NCBI GenBank assembly: GCA_002376965.1
Contig: DFOV01000339.1
Span: forward strand, 1-6,398
DNA: 6,398 bases
Direction: 5' to 3'
From: Gammaproteobacteria bacterium UBA3532
GTDB taxonomy: Bacteria; Pseudomonadota; Gammaproteobacteria; Enterobacterales; UBA3532
The notes beneath the pieces were generated by a model that was not told where the DNA came from, did no database searches, and saw only the letters and a program-made list of their open reading frames with translations. Positions 1-4,847 of the stretch are shown here, piece by piece (the first letter of the stretch is position 1; the number at the start of each line of letters is the position of its first letter). The translations under genes and the position numbers were made by a program.

Positions 1-840
1 AAAATTAGGTGGCTCCAGGAAGTAGCCGCCCATTTCTGGCGCATAGAAAATGATCAGACAGAAGAAGAATAAAAAGACCGCCACTCCAGCGATGTCTTTT
101 ACTGAGTAATAAGGATGAAATGGAATGCCATCCACCGGAATGCCATTCGCATCTTTATTTTTCTTAATTTCAACCCCGTCAGGGTTATTGGAACCCACTT
201 CATGTAAAGCAATAATATGCAACACAACCAGGCCAATAATAGCTAAGGGCAATGCGATTACATGTAGCGCAAAAAATCGGTTCAGTGTTGCTCCAGAAAC
301 AACATAATCACCACGTATCCAAACCGCTAAATCTTCGCCTACAACGGGCAATGCACCGAAGAGTGAAATAATTACCTGAGCACCCCAAAACGACATTTGG
401 CCCCAAGGAAGCAAGTAGCCCATAAAAGCTTCTGCCATCAGGCAAAGGAAGATGAATACACCAAAAATCCAAACCAGCTCTCGCGGCTTACGGAAAGAAC
501 CATACATTAAGCCGCGGAACATGTGCATATAAACAACGACGAAAAATGCCGATGCGCCGGTTGAGTGCATATAACGAATCAACCAGCCCCACTCAACATC
601 GCGCATAATGTATTCGACGGAATCAAATGCACCTTCCGCGGAGGGATTGTAGTTCATTGTCAGCCAAAGGCCGGTCACAATTTGATTAACCAGTACCAGC
701 AAGGCCAAAGAGCCAAAGAAGTACCAGAAATTAAAGTTTTTCGGAGCGTAATATTGGGCCAGGTGTTCGTTCCACATTTTCATCAATGGAAAACGCGCAT
801 CAACCCAACCAAGAACCCCTGACGCTTGTGTCTTAGCCAT
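1..840 (-). CDS. petB: Cytochrome b of the cytochrome bc1 complex (ubiquinol:cytochrome c reductase), 3' end cut by window edge
   Basis: Translating the minus strand from the ATG at 840-838 gives 280 open codons running off the left edge. Cytochrome b is the membrane subunit of complex III: it carries hemes bL and bH and forms the quinol oxidation (Qo) and quinone reduction (Qi) sites. The family signature is clear. Helix B has the heme-ligand pair H92 and H106 (RYMHSTGAS, YMHMFRG). The Qo region has GYLLPWGQMSFWGAQVI at about 141-157. Helix D has H193 and H208 in FFALHVIALP and LHIIALHEVGSNNPDG. The usual length is about 400 residues, so the last third, including the PEWY motif, lies outside. 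The start overlaps the petA stop by one base (TAATG) and has a GGGGAGG Shine-Dalgarno 7 nt upstream inside petA, indicating translational coupling. petC (cytochrome c1) is expected next but not seen. The helix D ligands are 15 apart rather than 14. Confidence 0.97.
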   Translation of the reverse strand, partial: MAKTQASGVLGWVDARFPLMKMWNEHLAQYYAPKNFNFWYFFGSLALLVLVNQIVTGLWLTMNYNPSAEGAFDSVEYIMRDVEWGWLIRYMHSTGASAFFVVVYMHMFRGLMYGSFRKPRELVWIFGVFIFLCLMAEAFMGYLLPWGQMSFWGAQVIISLFGALPVVGEDLAVWIRGDYVVSGATLNRFFALHVIALPLAIIGLVVLHIIALHEVGSNNPDGVEIKKNKDANGIPVDGIPFHPYYSVKDIAGVAVFLFFFCLIIFYAPEMGGYFLEPPNF

Positions 841-1427
841 TATGCTGCCTCCCCATCTTCACCAATCAGAATGAGGCTGTCATTCAAGAAAGTATGCTTT
901 GGCACCACCATATTTTGCTGAGCAGGAACCCCACTAAATACTCTTCCAGCCATATCAAACTTGGAACCATGGCATGGACAGAAAAAGCCGCCTTCCCAAT
1001 CGGGAGAAATTGCGCCTTGTTGTGGAGTGTAGGTAGGAGAGCAGCCTAAGTGTGTACATAAACCGACAAGAACCAAATACTCTTCTTTAACGGAACGATG
1101 AGCATTTTTGGCATAAACAGGTTGTTGTGGATCATTAGACTCAGGATCATTCAGCTTGGTCGCCACGCTATCCAATGAAGCCAACTGCTCTTTGGTACGA
1201 CGAACAATCCAGACGGGCTTGCCACGCCATTCAACCCTGATTAGCTGGCCTGGCTCCAGCTTACTTATATCTGCCTCAACTGGGGCGCCAGCAGCACGAG
1301 CCTTCTCACTCGGTGCCCACGAAGCTAAAAAAGGTACGGCAACAAAGGCAGTGCCTACCCCTCCCACGACGCTTGTCGCGACGGTTAAAACCCGGCGTCG
1401 ACCCGCATCAACGGTATCAGTACTCAT
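840..1427 (-). CDS. petA: Rieske 2Fe-2S subunit of the cytochrome bc1 complex
   Basis: This protein passes electrons from ubiquinol at the Qo site of cytochrome b to cytochrome c1; its head domain sits in the periplasm. Residue numbers here count from the upstream ATG at 1436. A twin-arginine signal-anchor starts the protein: GRRRVLTVA at 12-20, then a hydrophobic stretch to about 40. The Rieske domain has both cluster boxes, CTHLGC (127-132) and CPCHGS (153-158). This gives ligands C127, H129, C153 and H156 and the disulfide C132-C155. The total of 195-198 residues is typical. Two in-frame ATGs compete. GGGAG sits directly against the one at 1436 but 9 nt before the one at 1427, and family members usually begin close to the second, so 1427 is preferred. 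It heads a petAB(C) operon with a one-base overlap into petB. A sigma70-like promoter lies about 90 nt upstream. Confidence 0.97.
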   Translation of the reverse strand: MSTDTVDAGRRRVLTVATSVVGGVGTAFVAVPFLASWAPSEKARAAGAPVEADISKLEPGQLIRVEWRGKPVWIVRRTKEQLASLDSVATKLNDPESNDPQQPVYAKNAHRSVKEEYLVLVGLCTHLGCSPTYTPQQGAISPDWEGGFFCPCHGSKFDMAGRVFSGVPAQQNMVVPKHTFLNDSLILIGEDGEAA

Positions 1428-1485
1428 TCGACTCATCTCCCGCTCGACTGGAAACTGTTCTTGATGTTAATAGTGTGCCTGAATC

Positions 1486-1503
1486 AAAGGGGAAATCCCC
1501 TTT
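1486..1503 (-). promoter_or_regulatory. Hairpin in the petA leader
   Basis: AAAGGGG (1486-1492) pairs with CCCCTTT (1497-1503) around a 4-nt loop. On the minus strand it would fall about 8 nt after the predicted transcription start of the pet promoter, and about 60 nt before the petA start. Read on the plus strand it is followed by five Ts, but nothing on that strand is known to need terminating here. Its role (5'-end stabilisation, weak attenuation, or none) is not shown by the sequence. Confidence 0.45.
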
Positions 1504-1517
1504 TTAAAAGAGTGCGA

Positions 1518-1546
1518 ATGATAAAGAATATCCACCCAATTTACAA
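1518..1546 (-). promoter_or_regulatory. Probable sigma70 promoter of petABC
   Basis: On the minus strand, TTGTAA (1546-1541, 4 of 6 matches to the -35 consensus) and TATCAT (1523-1518, 5 of 6 matches to the -10) are separated by exactly 17 nt. It lies between the rpsI terminator candidate and petA, where a separate pet promoter is expected. The predicted start is near 1511, giving a leader of about 85 nt. This is consensus matching only. Confidence 0.55.
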
Positions 1547-1601
1547 GGCAATATAGGAGGGAAAACTACGGCTGGAAGGTATCTATTCCACCAACGACAA
1601 A

Positions 1602-1625
1602 GCACCCGACATTTATGACGGGTGC
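1602..1625 (-). terminator. Probable terminator of the rplM-rpsI operon
   Basis: GCACCCG (1602-1608) and CGGGTGC (1619-1625) form a perfect 7-bp GC-rich stem with a 10-nt loop, 33 nt beyond the rpsI stop. On the minus strand it is followed by TTTGTCGTT, a weak U-tract. The plus strand has no T-run after it, so it fits termination of the leftward ribosomal operon. The poor U-tract means some read-through into petABC is possible. Confidence 0.6.
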
Positions 1626-1657
1626 CATGCACAGTGAACAGAGAGACTGTTTGCGTA

Positions 1658-2050
1658 TTAACGCTTGGAGAACTGTGGCTTCTTACGTGCTTTGTGAAGA
1701 CCCACTTTCTTACGCTCAACTTGACGAGCGTCACGTGTCACGTATCCGGCTTTACGCAATGAAGGACGTAATGTTTCATCATACTCCATCAATGCTCGAG
1801 TAATGCCGTGACGGATAGCACCGGCTTGCCCGGTTGTTCCACCACCAGTTACCGTGACGTAAACATCAAACTTGTCAGTGACTTCAACCAGCTCTAAAGG
1901 TTGACGAACTACCATGCGTGCTGTTTCACGACCGAAATAGACGTCAATGCTGCGCTTGTTGATAGTGATGTTTCCTGAACCAGGGCGCAAGAAAACGCGC
2001 GCTGTGGATTCTTTTCTTCGGCCAGTGCCGTAGTATTGAGTGTCTGCCAT
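1658..2050 (-). CDS. rpsI: 30S ribosomal protein S9
   Basis: S9 binds 16S rRNA in the 30S head, and its C-terminal tail reaches the P-site tRNA. The 130-residue length equals that of E. coli S9. Landmarks are the N-terminal [16 protein letters not shown], the glycine-rich [17 protein letters not shown] at about 67-83 followed by TRALMEYD, and the basic C-terminus ending KKPQFSKR, which is diagnostic of the family. It follows rplM by 14 nt, the standard rplM-rpsI operon, so L13 and S9 are co-expressed. The Shine-Dalgarno is weak (GGA about 12 nt upstream), consistent with translation coupled to rplM. A hairpin terminator candidate follows. Confidence 0.99.
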   Translation of the reverse strand: MADTQYYGTGRRKESTARVFLRPGSGNITINKRSIDVYFGRETARMVVRQPLELVEVTDKFDVYVTVTGGGTTGQAGAIRHGITRALMEYDETLRPSLRKAGYVTRDARQVERKKVGLHKARKKPQFSKR

Positions 2051-2064
2051 GATTACTTATCCAA

Positions 2065-2493
2065 TTAGATTTCTAACACTTGAGGCTGTTGAGCAGCATG
2101 TGGATGCTCAGTACCCGCGTATACTTTCAATTTGCGATACATGTCGCGACCCAATGCATTCTTTGGCAACATGCCTTTGACTGCACGTTCAATAATGCGC
2201 TCTGGAGCACGCTCACGAAGTTCACCCAAGGTGAAATCTTTAATCCCACCGATATAACCAGTGTGATGATAGTAGATTTTGTCAGACTCTTTTTTGCCTG
2301 TTACAGCAACTTTCTCAGCATTGATAACGACAAGGTAGTCGCCAGTATCAACGTGAGGCGTGTATTCTGGTTTATGTTTCCCACGAAGGCGACGGGCAAG
2401 CTCAGTTGCTAATCGACCCAGAGTTTTACCCTCGGCATCGACTACGTACCAGTCGCGCTTAACTGTTTCTGGTTTCGCACTAAAGGTTTTCAT
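2065..2493 (-). CDS. rplM: 50S ribosomal protein L13
   Basis: L13 is an early-assembly 50S protein binding 23S rRNA. The 142 residues match the E. coli length exactly. Family landmarks are [20 protein letters not shown] at the N-terminus, [20 protein letters not shown], then [20 protein letters not shown], the [10 protein letters not shown] motif near residues 74-83, and [21 protein letters not shown] near the C-terminus. A GGAG Shine-Dalgarno lies 9 nt before the ATG. It is the first gene of the rplM-rpsI operon. The leader of about 165 nt, behind a TATAAT promoter with a GC-rich discriminator, carries a perfect 8-bp hairpin. In E. coli L13 is reported to repress its own operon through its leader; the same control here is inference. 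Confidence 0.99.
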   Translation of the reverse strand: MKTFSAKPETVKRDWYVVDAEGKTLGRLATELARRLRGKHKPEYTPHVDTGDYLVVINAEKVAVTGKKESDKIYYHHTGYIGGIKDFTLGELRERAPERIIERAVKGMLPKNALGRDMYRKLKVYAGTEHPHAAQQPQVLEI

Positions 2494-2618
2494 TTAAATT
2501 GGCTCCACAGAGACCTTGTTCACTGAAAGGCCGGGCATTCTACCGAAGATCCAGCCAAACGGCAATAATAAAGTATAATAAAGGACTAGCCCTTATTCCC
2601 ATCATTCACTGAATTTGG

Positions 2619-2656
2619 TTTGCCTCAGACTATTATTTAGCCGCACGGGAGGCAAA
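2619..2656 (-). promoter_or_regulatory. Long-loop hairpin at the 5' end of the rplM leader
   Basis: On the minus strand TTTGCCTC (2656-2649) and GAGGCAAA (2626-2619) are perfect 8-base complements flanking a 22-nt loop. The structure would begin about 3 nt after the predicted transcription start. It is not followed by a U-tract, so it does not look like a terminator. An autoregulatory site for L13 or an mRNA-stabilising 5' stem are possible roles; neither is shown. Confidence 0.45.
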
Positions 2657-2665
2657 GAGGCGCGA

Positions 2666-2694
2666 ATTATATACAATAGCTAAGTGCTTTGCTA
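2666..2694 (-). promoter_or_regulatory. Probable promoter of rplM-rpsI
   Basis: A perfect TATAAT lies on the minus strand at 2671-2666 and is followed by TCGCGCC, a GC-rich discriminator of the type found at stringently controlled ribosomal promoters. The -35 at a 17-nt spacing is poor (TAGCAA, 2694-2689, 3 of 6). Predicted start near 2659, giving a leader of about 165 nt. No other equally good -10 is nearer to rplM. Confidence 0.6.
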
Positions 2695-2886
2695 GTGTTA
2701 TTTGAAAATGTGCCTGTTATTTGAATAAACCAGCCAGCGCGCATCTCCTTCCGTTAAGGCTGCCTTATATATCTGAGCAAACTATTAGCGGTTTGATGTG
2801 AGACAGAGTTTTGCCCATCTTTGACCTATACTATGCTCTCTATGAACCGTTAGGCTTTAGAGCCTGTTTAAGAAAGGAGAATAACG

Positions 2887-3081
2887 ATGGATGAAAAAGA
2901 GCGTGATGAAATGTGCTTAGGCTTTAAGTATAAGTCAGAAGAAAAGTGCAAAGAGCTAGCCAAACAAGGCGGTAAAGTTGTGGGCTACGTGATGTTGCTG
3001 CCATCAGGTAAGCGCGTAGTCGTCGATTGTGGGCGCATGACCTATTGGAGCACGCGGGTGGAAAATCGGAGCAGCGATTAA
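2887..3081 (+). CDS. Small protein of unknown function (64 aa)
   Basis: I do not recognise this protein. Support for it being real is a strong Shine-Dalgarno (AAGGAG, 6-7 nt before the ATG), its place in the gap between rplM and rsgA with no competing gene, and a plausible soluble composition. The first third is highly charged (MDEKERDE, then KYKSEEKCKELAKQ). The middle resembles a short beta-hairpin, GKVVGYVMLLPSGKRVVVDC, around residues 29-48. The tail is GRMTYWSTRVENRSSD. Three cysteines lie at 10, 21 and 48, without a CxxC pair, so metal binding is not implied. There is no signal peptide or membrane segment. A 7-bp hairpin spans its stop codon, and rsgA follows after 65 nt. Co-transcription with rsgA is possible but not shown. 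Confidence 0.65.
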   Translation: MDEKERDEMCLGFKYKSEEKCKELAKQGGKVVGYVMLLPSGKRVVVDCGRMTYWSTRVENRSSD

Positions 3082-3089
3082 GCGCTGCT
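3070..3089 (+). terminator. Hairpin spanning the stop of the 64-aa ORF, possible terminator
   Basis: AGCAGCG (3070-3076) and CGCTGCT (3083-3089) form a perfect 7-bp stem with a 6-nt loop that contains most of the TAA stop codon. No U-run follows directly (ATTACTCGCGG), so intrinsic termination would be weak. It could instead protect the 3' end of the message. Confidence 0.35.
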
Positions 3090-3105
3090 ATTACTCGCGG
3101 TATTT

Positions 3106-3114
3106 TGCTACACT
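3106..3114 (+). promoter_or_regulatory. Candidate extended -10 promoter of rsgA
   Basis: TGCTACACT fits the TGnTATAAT extended -10 form, with 4 of 6 matches in the hexamer, about 33 nt before the rsgA start. There is no recognisable -35, which extended -10 promoters can lack. The rsgA Shine-Dalgarno (AGGTGG, 3131-3136) follows. Consensus matching only. Confidence 0.35.
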
Positions 3115-3146
3115 AAGGCGCTCTAGTTTCAGGTGGAAATCCTATA

Positions 3147-4145
3147 GTGGCAAAGCGCCGAATAAATCACCGTCAACGCCGACGTATCAATGCTAATCGA
3201 GATCAAAAAGTTGCTAAGGCCAAAGGTGCCTTGGACACATTTGATGAAACCCAGCTATCCCCTGAACTTAAAGGACTCGTTGTTAAGCATGTTCGATATC
3301 ATGTAGAAGTTGAAGATCAGTCTCGCTCCAGATACCGTTGTCATTTACGTCAGCACTTAAGTGGGCTGGTTGTCGGTGATGAAGTGGTCTTTCGTGTTAC
3401 CCCTGATGGCCATGGTGTGGTTGAAGCTCGTCTGGAAAGGCGCTCTGAACTCATTCGCCATGTACCCTATGAGGGCGGAAAGGCAATCGCAGCGAATGTT
3501 GATCAGATGTTTATTGTTTCAGCGCCTAAGCCAGACTTTAATAGTCAGGTCATTGACCGTTATCTGGTCGCTGCAGAAAATCTGAACATCACCCCTATCG
3601 TGGTGTTGAATAAACTTGACTTGCTCTCTCGCCCAAACGCACTAAAAGCAGATATTGACACCTATACGTCACTCGGCTACCAGTGTTTATTAATCAGTAC
3701 TAAAAAAGGAGATGGCCTGTCAGAACTAAAAGTGCAGCTGCAAGGCGCTAATAGCATATTCGTTGGACAATCCGGGGTTGGTAAGTCATCTATCGTCAAT
3801 GCCCTGCTTCCTCAGCTGGCCCTTGAAACCCAGCCTTTGTCAGAAAACTCAGGGCTCGGCCAGCACACGACAACCTCGGTCAACCTCTACCATTTACCTG
3901 AAAGTGGCACAATTATTGACTCGCCCGGCGTGCGAGAGTTTAGCCTATGGCACATTGATAAGGATCAGCTGGTCGAGGGCTTTATTGAGTTCCGTAGTCG
4001 ACAGCATCTGTGCAAGTTTCGAGACTGCCTCCATTTGGATGACCCTGGCTGTGCGATAAAGCACGCAGTGGAAGAGCGAGAAATATCCTTCAAGCGCTAC
4101 GATAGTTACCAGCGAATTCTTCAATCGATTATGGATAATCAGTGA
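3147..4145 (+). CDS. rsgA: Small ribosomal subunit biogenesis GTPase RsgA
   Basis: RsgA (YjeQ) is a circularly permuted GTPase that checks late 30S subunit maturation at the decoding centre; GTP hydrolysis is stimulated by the 30S subunit. The 332 residues match the family. A basic N-terminal tail (MAKRRINHRQRRRINANRDQ) resembles E. coli RsgA. It is followed by an OB-fold (about 42-105) and then the GTPase motifs in permuted order: G4 NKLD (155-158), G5 around STKKGDG (184-190), G1 GQSGVGKSS (207-215), G2 GQHTTTS (238-244) and G3 DSPG (258-261). A C-terminal zinc site has C289, C294, H296 and C302. All key residues are present. The start is GTG, chosen because the N-terminus aligns with the family and AGGTGG lies 10 nt upstream. 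In pseudomonads rsgA also lies near motAB; here an extra gene separates them. Confidence 0.98.
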   Translation: MAKRRINHRQRRRINANRDQKVAKAKGALDTFDETQLSPELKGLVVKHVRYHVEVEDQSRSRYRCHLRQHLSGLVVGDEVVFRVTPDGHGVVEARLERRSELIRHVPYEGGKAIAANVDQMFIVSAPKPDFNSQVIDRYLVAAENLNITPIVVLNKLDLLSRPNALKADIDTYTSLGYQCLLISTKKGDGLSELKVQLQGANSIFVGQSGVGKSSIVNALLPQLALETQPLSENSGLGQHTTTSVNLYHLPESGTIIDSPGVREFSLWHIDKDQLVEGFIEFRSRQHLCKFRDCLHLDDPGCAIKHAVEEREISFKRYDSYQRILQSIMDNQ

Positions 4146-4180
4146 GTTAACACTTTTTTTGTGAAATGTGTCGCTGTTTT

Positions 4181-4208
4181 TCGACATCTTGTCGGGATAC
4201 CATATATA
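4181..4208 (+). promoter_or_regulatory. Candidate promoter upstream of the small membrane protein gene
   Basis: TCGACA (4181-4186, 5 of 6 matches to the -35) and TATATA (4203-4208, 4 of 6 matches to the -10) are 16 nt apart. It would give a leader of about 150 nt before the ATG at 4370. The -35 lies inside a CGACA-TCT-TGTCG dyad (4182-4194), so a bound protein there would block it. This is a weak call based on consensus only. Confidence 0.3.
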
Positions 4209-4220
4209 GAGTAACTTAGT

Positions 4221-4239
4221 AAATGTGCAGTGCACATTT
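4221..4239 (+). terminator. Inverted repeat downstream of rsgA, possible terminator or operator
   Basis: AAATGTGC (4221-4228) and GCACATTT (4232-4239) are perfect complements with a 3-nt loop, followed by one more T. It lies 76 nt after the rsgA stop. The short T-run and AT-rich outer stem could make a modest terminator. The compact, nearly symmetric form would also suit a DNA-binding site. Confidence 0.35.
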
Positions 4240-4369
4240 TGATGACTCGGCCCCGAGGTGTACGTGAATAAATACTAACTAACACGGCACCCTAAGGAAA
4301 GATATAGACTGATTGATTAGTCGCGGTGCTCACAATGAATGCAACCAACAGTATTAAGTGAGAAGCGCA

Positions 4370-4717
4370 ATGAACATTAGCCAAATATTAACAGCCCCAA
4401 TATCACACGCCAGCCTACAACATTTTACAGAATTTATGTCAGGTGGTGCTTTTTTAATCCCTCTAGCCATTCTTGGCGCAGCGCTCCTAATCGACGCTTC
4501 TTGGAGAGTTTATCTATTTATCGCGACAGCAGCACTGTCTCTTTCCGCGTTTTATCCTAGCCCCGAGGGAAAAGCCTTAACCTTGGTGGCCGCTATCCTG
4601 GTTATCATTGGTGTGTACGCCTACAATGCCTACAAACGCCACACAGAAATGGCAGGTGTACCTGAGCACATGCGCGGTCTAGACTGGGACACCCTCGATC
4701 GTAAGCTATTGAATTAA
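4370..4717 (+). CDS. Small membrane protein of unknown function (115 aa)
   Basis: I do not recognise a family. Counting from the ATG at 4370, three hydrophobic segments are visible: about 27-43 (AFLIPLAILGAALLIDA), 46-62 (RVYLFIATAALSLSAFY) and 70-86 (ALTLVAAILVIIGVYAY). They are followed by a charged C-terminal tail of about 27 residues (YKRHTEMAGVPEHMRG, then LDWDTLDRKLLN). Basic residues directly after the third segment suggest the tail is cytoplasmic. The reading frame also allows a GTG at 4358, right after an in-frame stop. That start has no Shine-Dalgarno, while the ATG at 4370 has a purine-rich AGTGAGAAG upstream, so the ATG is preferred. The gene sits between rsgA and the convergent motB, with a strong hairpin after it. 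A link to motility or ribosome assembly cannot be argued from sequence. Confidence 0.75.
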   Translation: MNISQILTAPISHASLQHFTEFMSGGAFLIPLAILGAALLIDASWRVYLFIATAALSLSAFYPSPEGKALTLVAAILVIIGVYAYNAYKRHTEMAGVPEHMRGLDWDTLDRKLLN

Positions 4718-4748
4718 TCATAATTTGCAATAGCCGTATGTCATCAAG

Positions 4749-4772
4749 AGCACCTGCGTCCAAGCAGGTGCT
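4749..4772. terminator. Hairpin between convergent genes, probable bidirectional terminator
   Basis: AGCACCTGC (4749-4757) and GCAGGTGCT (4764-4772) form a perfect 9-bp GC-rich stem with a 6-nt loop, extendable by a G-T pair. It lies 31 nt after the small membrane protein gene and 75 nt after the motB stop, where both transcripts should end. The flanking U-tracts are poor on both strands (TTGCCTTTC on plus, CTTGATGAC on minus), so efficiency is uncertain. Confidence 0.6.
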
Positions 4773-4847
4773 TGCCTTTCACAGAAACCAGAGTTTATAC
4801 CACGACACCAACCTAGATTATCTACTTATCCTGATTATCTCCTTGTT

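Larger units (their letters stand above)
2494..2886. other. Divergent intergenic region between rplM and the 64-codon ORF
   Basis: This 393-nt stretch has no convincing gene. Its left half is the rplM leader and promoter on the minus strand. About 2700-2810 contains nothing I can assign. The right end holds a TATACT -10-like hexamer (2827-2832, no good -35) and a small perfect hairpin, AGGCT-TTAG-AGCCT (2852-2865), about 20 nt before the plus-strand ORF. Its AAAGGAG ribosome binding site is at 2874-2880. Confidence 0.6.

Noticed and set aside
565..822. 85-codon plus-strand ORF
   Set aside because: Antisense to the petB coding sequence, whose heme-ligand and Qo motifs are intact; a shadow frame.
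840..842. One-base overlaps petA/petB and motA/motB as possible frameshift sites
   Set aside because: Both are ordinary TAATG stop-start couplings with complete proteins on either side, not fusions or recoding.
1156..1464. 102-codon plus-strand ORF across petA
   Set aside because: It lies antisense to the unambiguous Rieske gene, has no ribosome binding site of note and a low-complexity translation; a shadow frame.
1504..1734. 76-codon minus-strand ORF overlapping the end of rpsI
   Set aside because: Starts inside rpsI in another frame and runs through the terminator and pet promoter region; no family features.
2080..2412. 110-codon plus-strand ORF
   Set aside because: Antisense to rplM throughout; a shadow frame.
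3945..4235. 96-codon minus-strand ORF
   Set aside because: Mostly antisense to the rsgA zinc-binding region; no support for translation.
4335..4361. Possible 8-codon leader peptide (ATG AAT GCA ... TGA) before the small membrane protein
   Set aside because: No Shine-Dalgarno, no run of regulatory codons and no attenuator-like structure following it.
4816..4840. Two direct copies of GATTATCT 17 nt apart
   Set aside because: Only 8 bp and two copies in an AT-rich spacer; too short to support a site.
4822..4847. Shine-Dalgarno-like AAGGAG on the minus strand right after motB
   Set aside because: No start codon at a usable distance and no ORF downstream before the hairpin at 4749-4772; chance or a relic.
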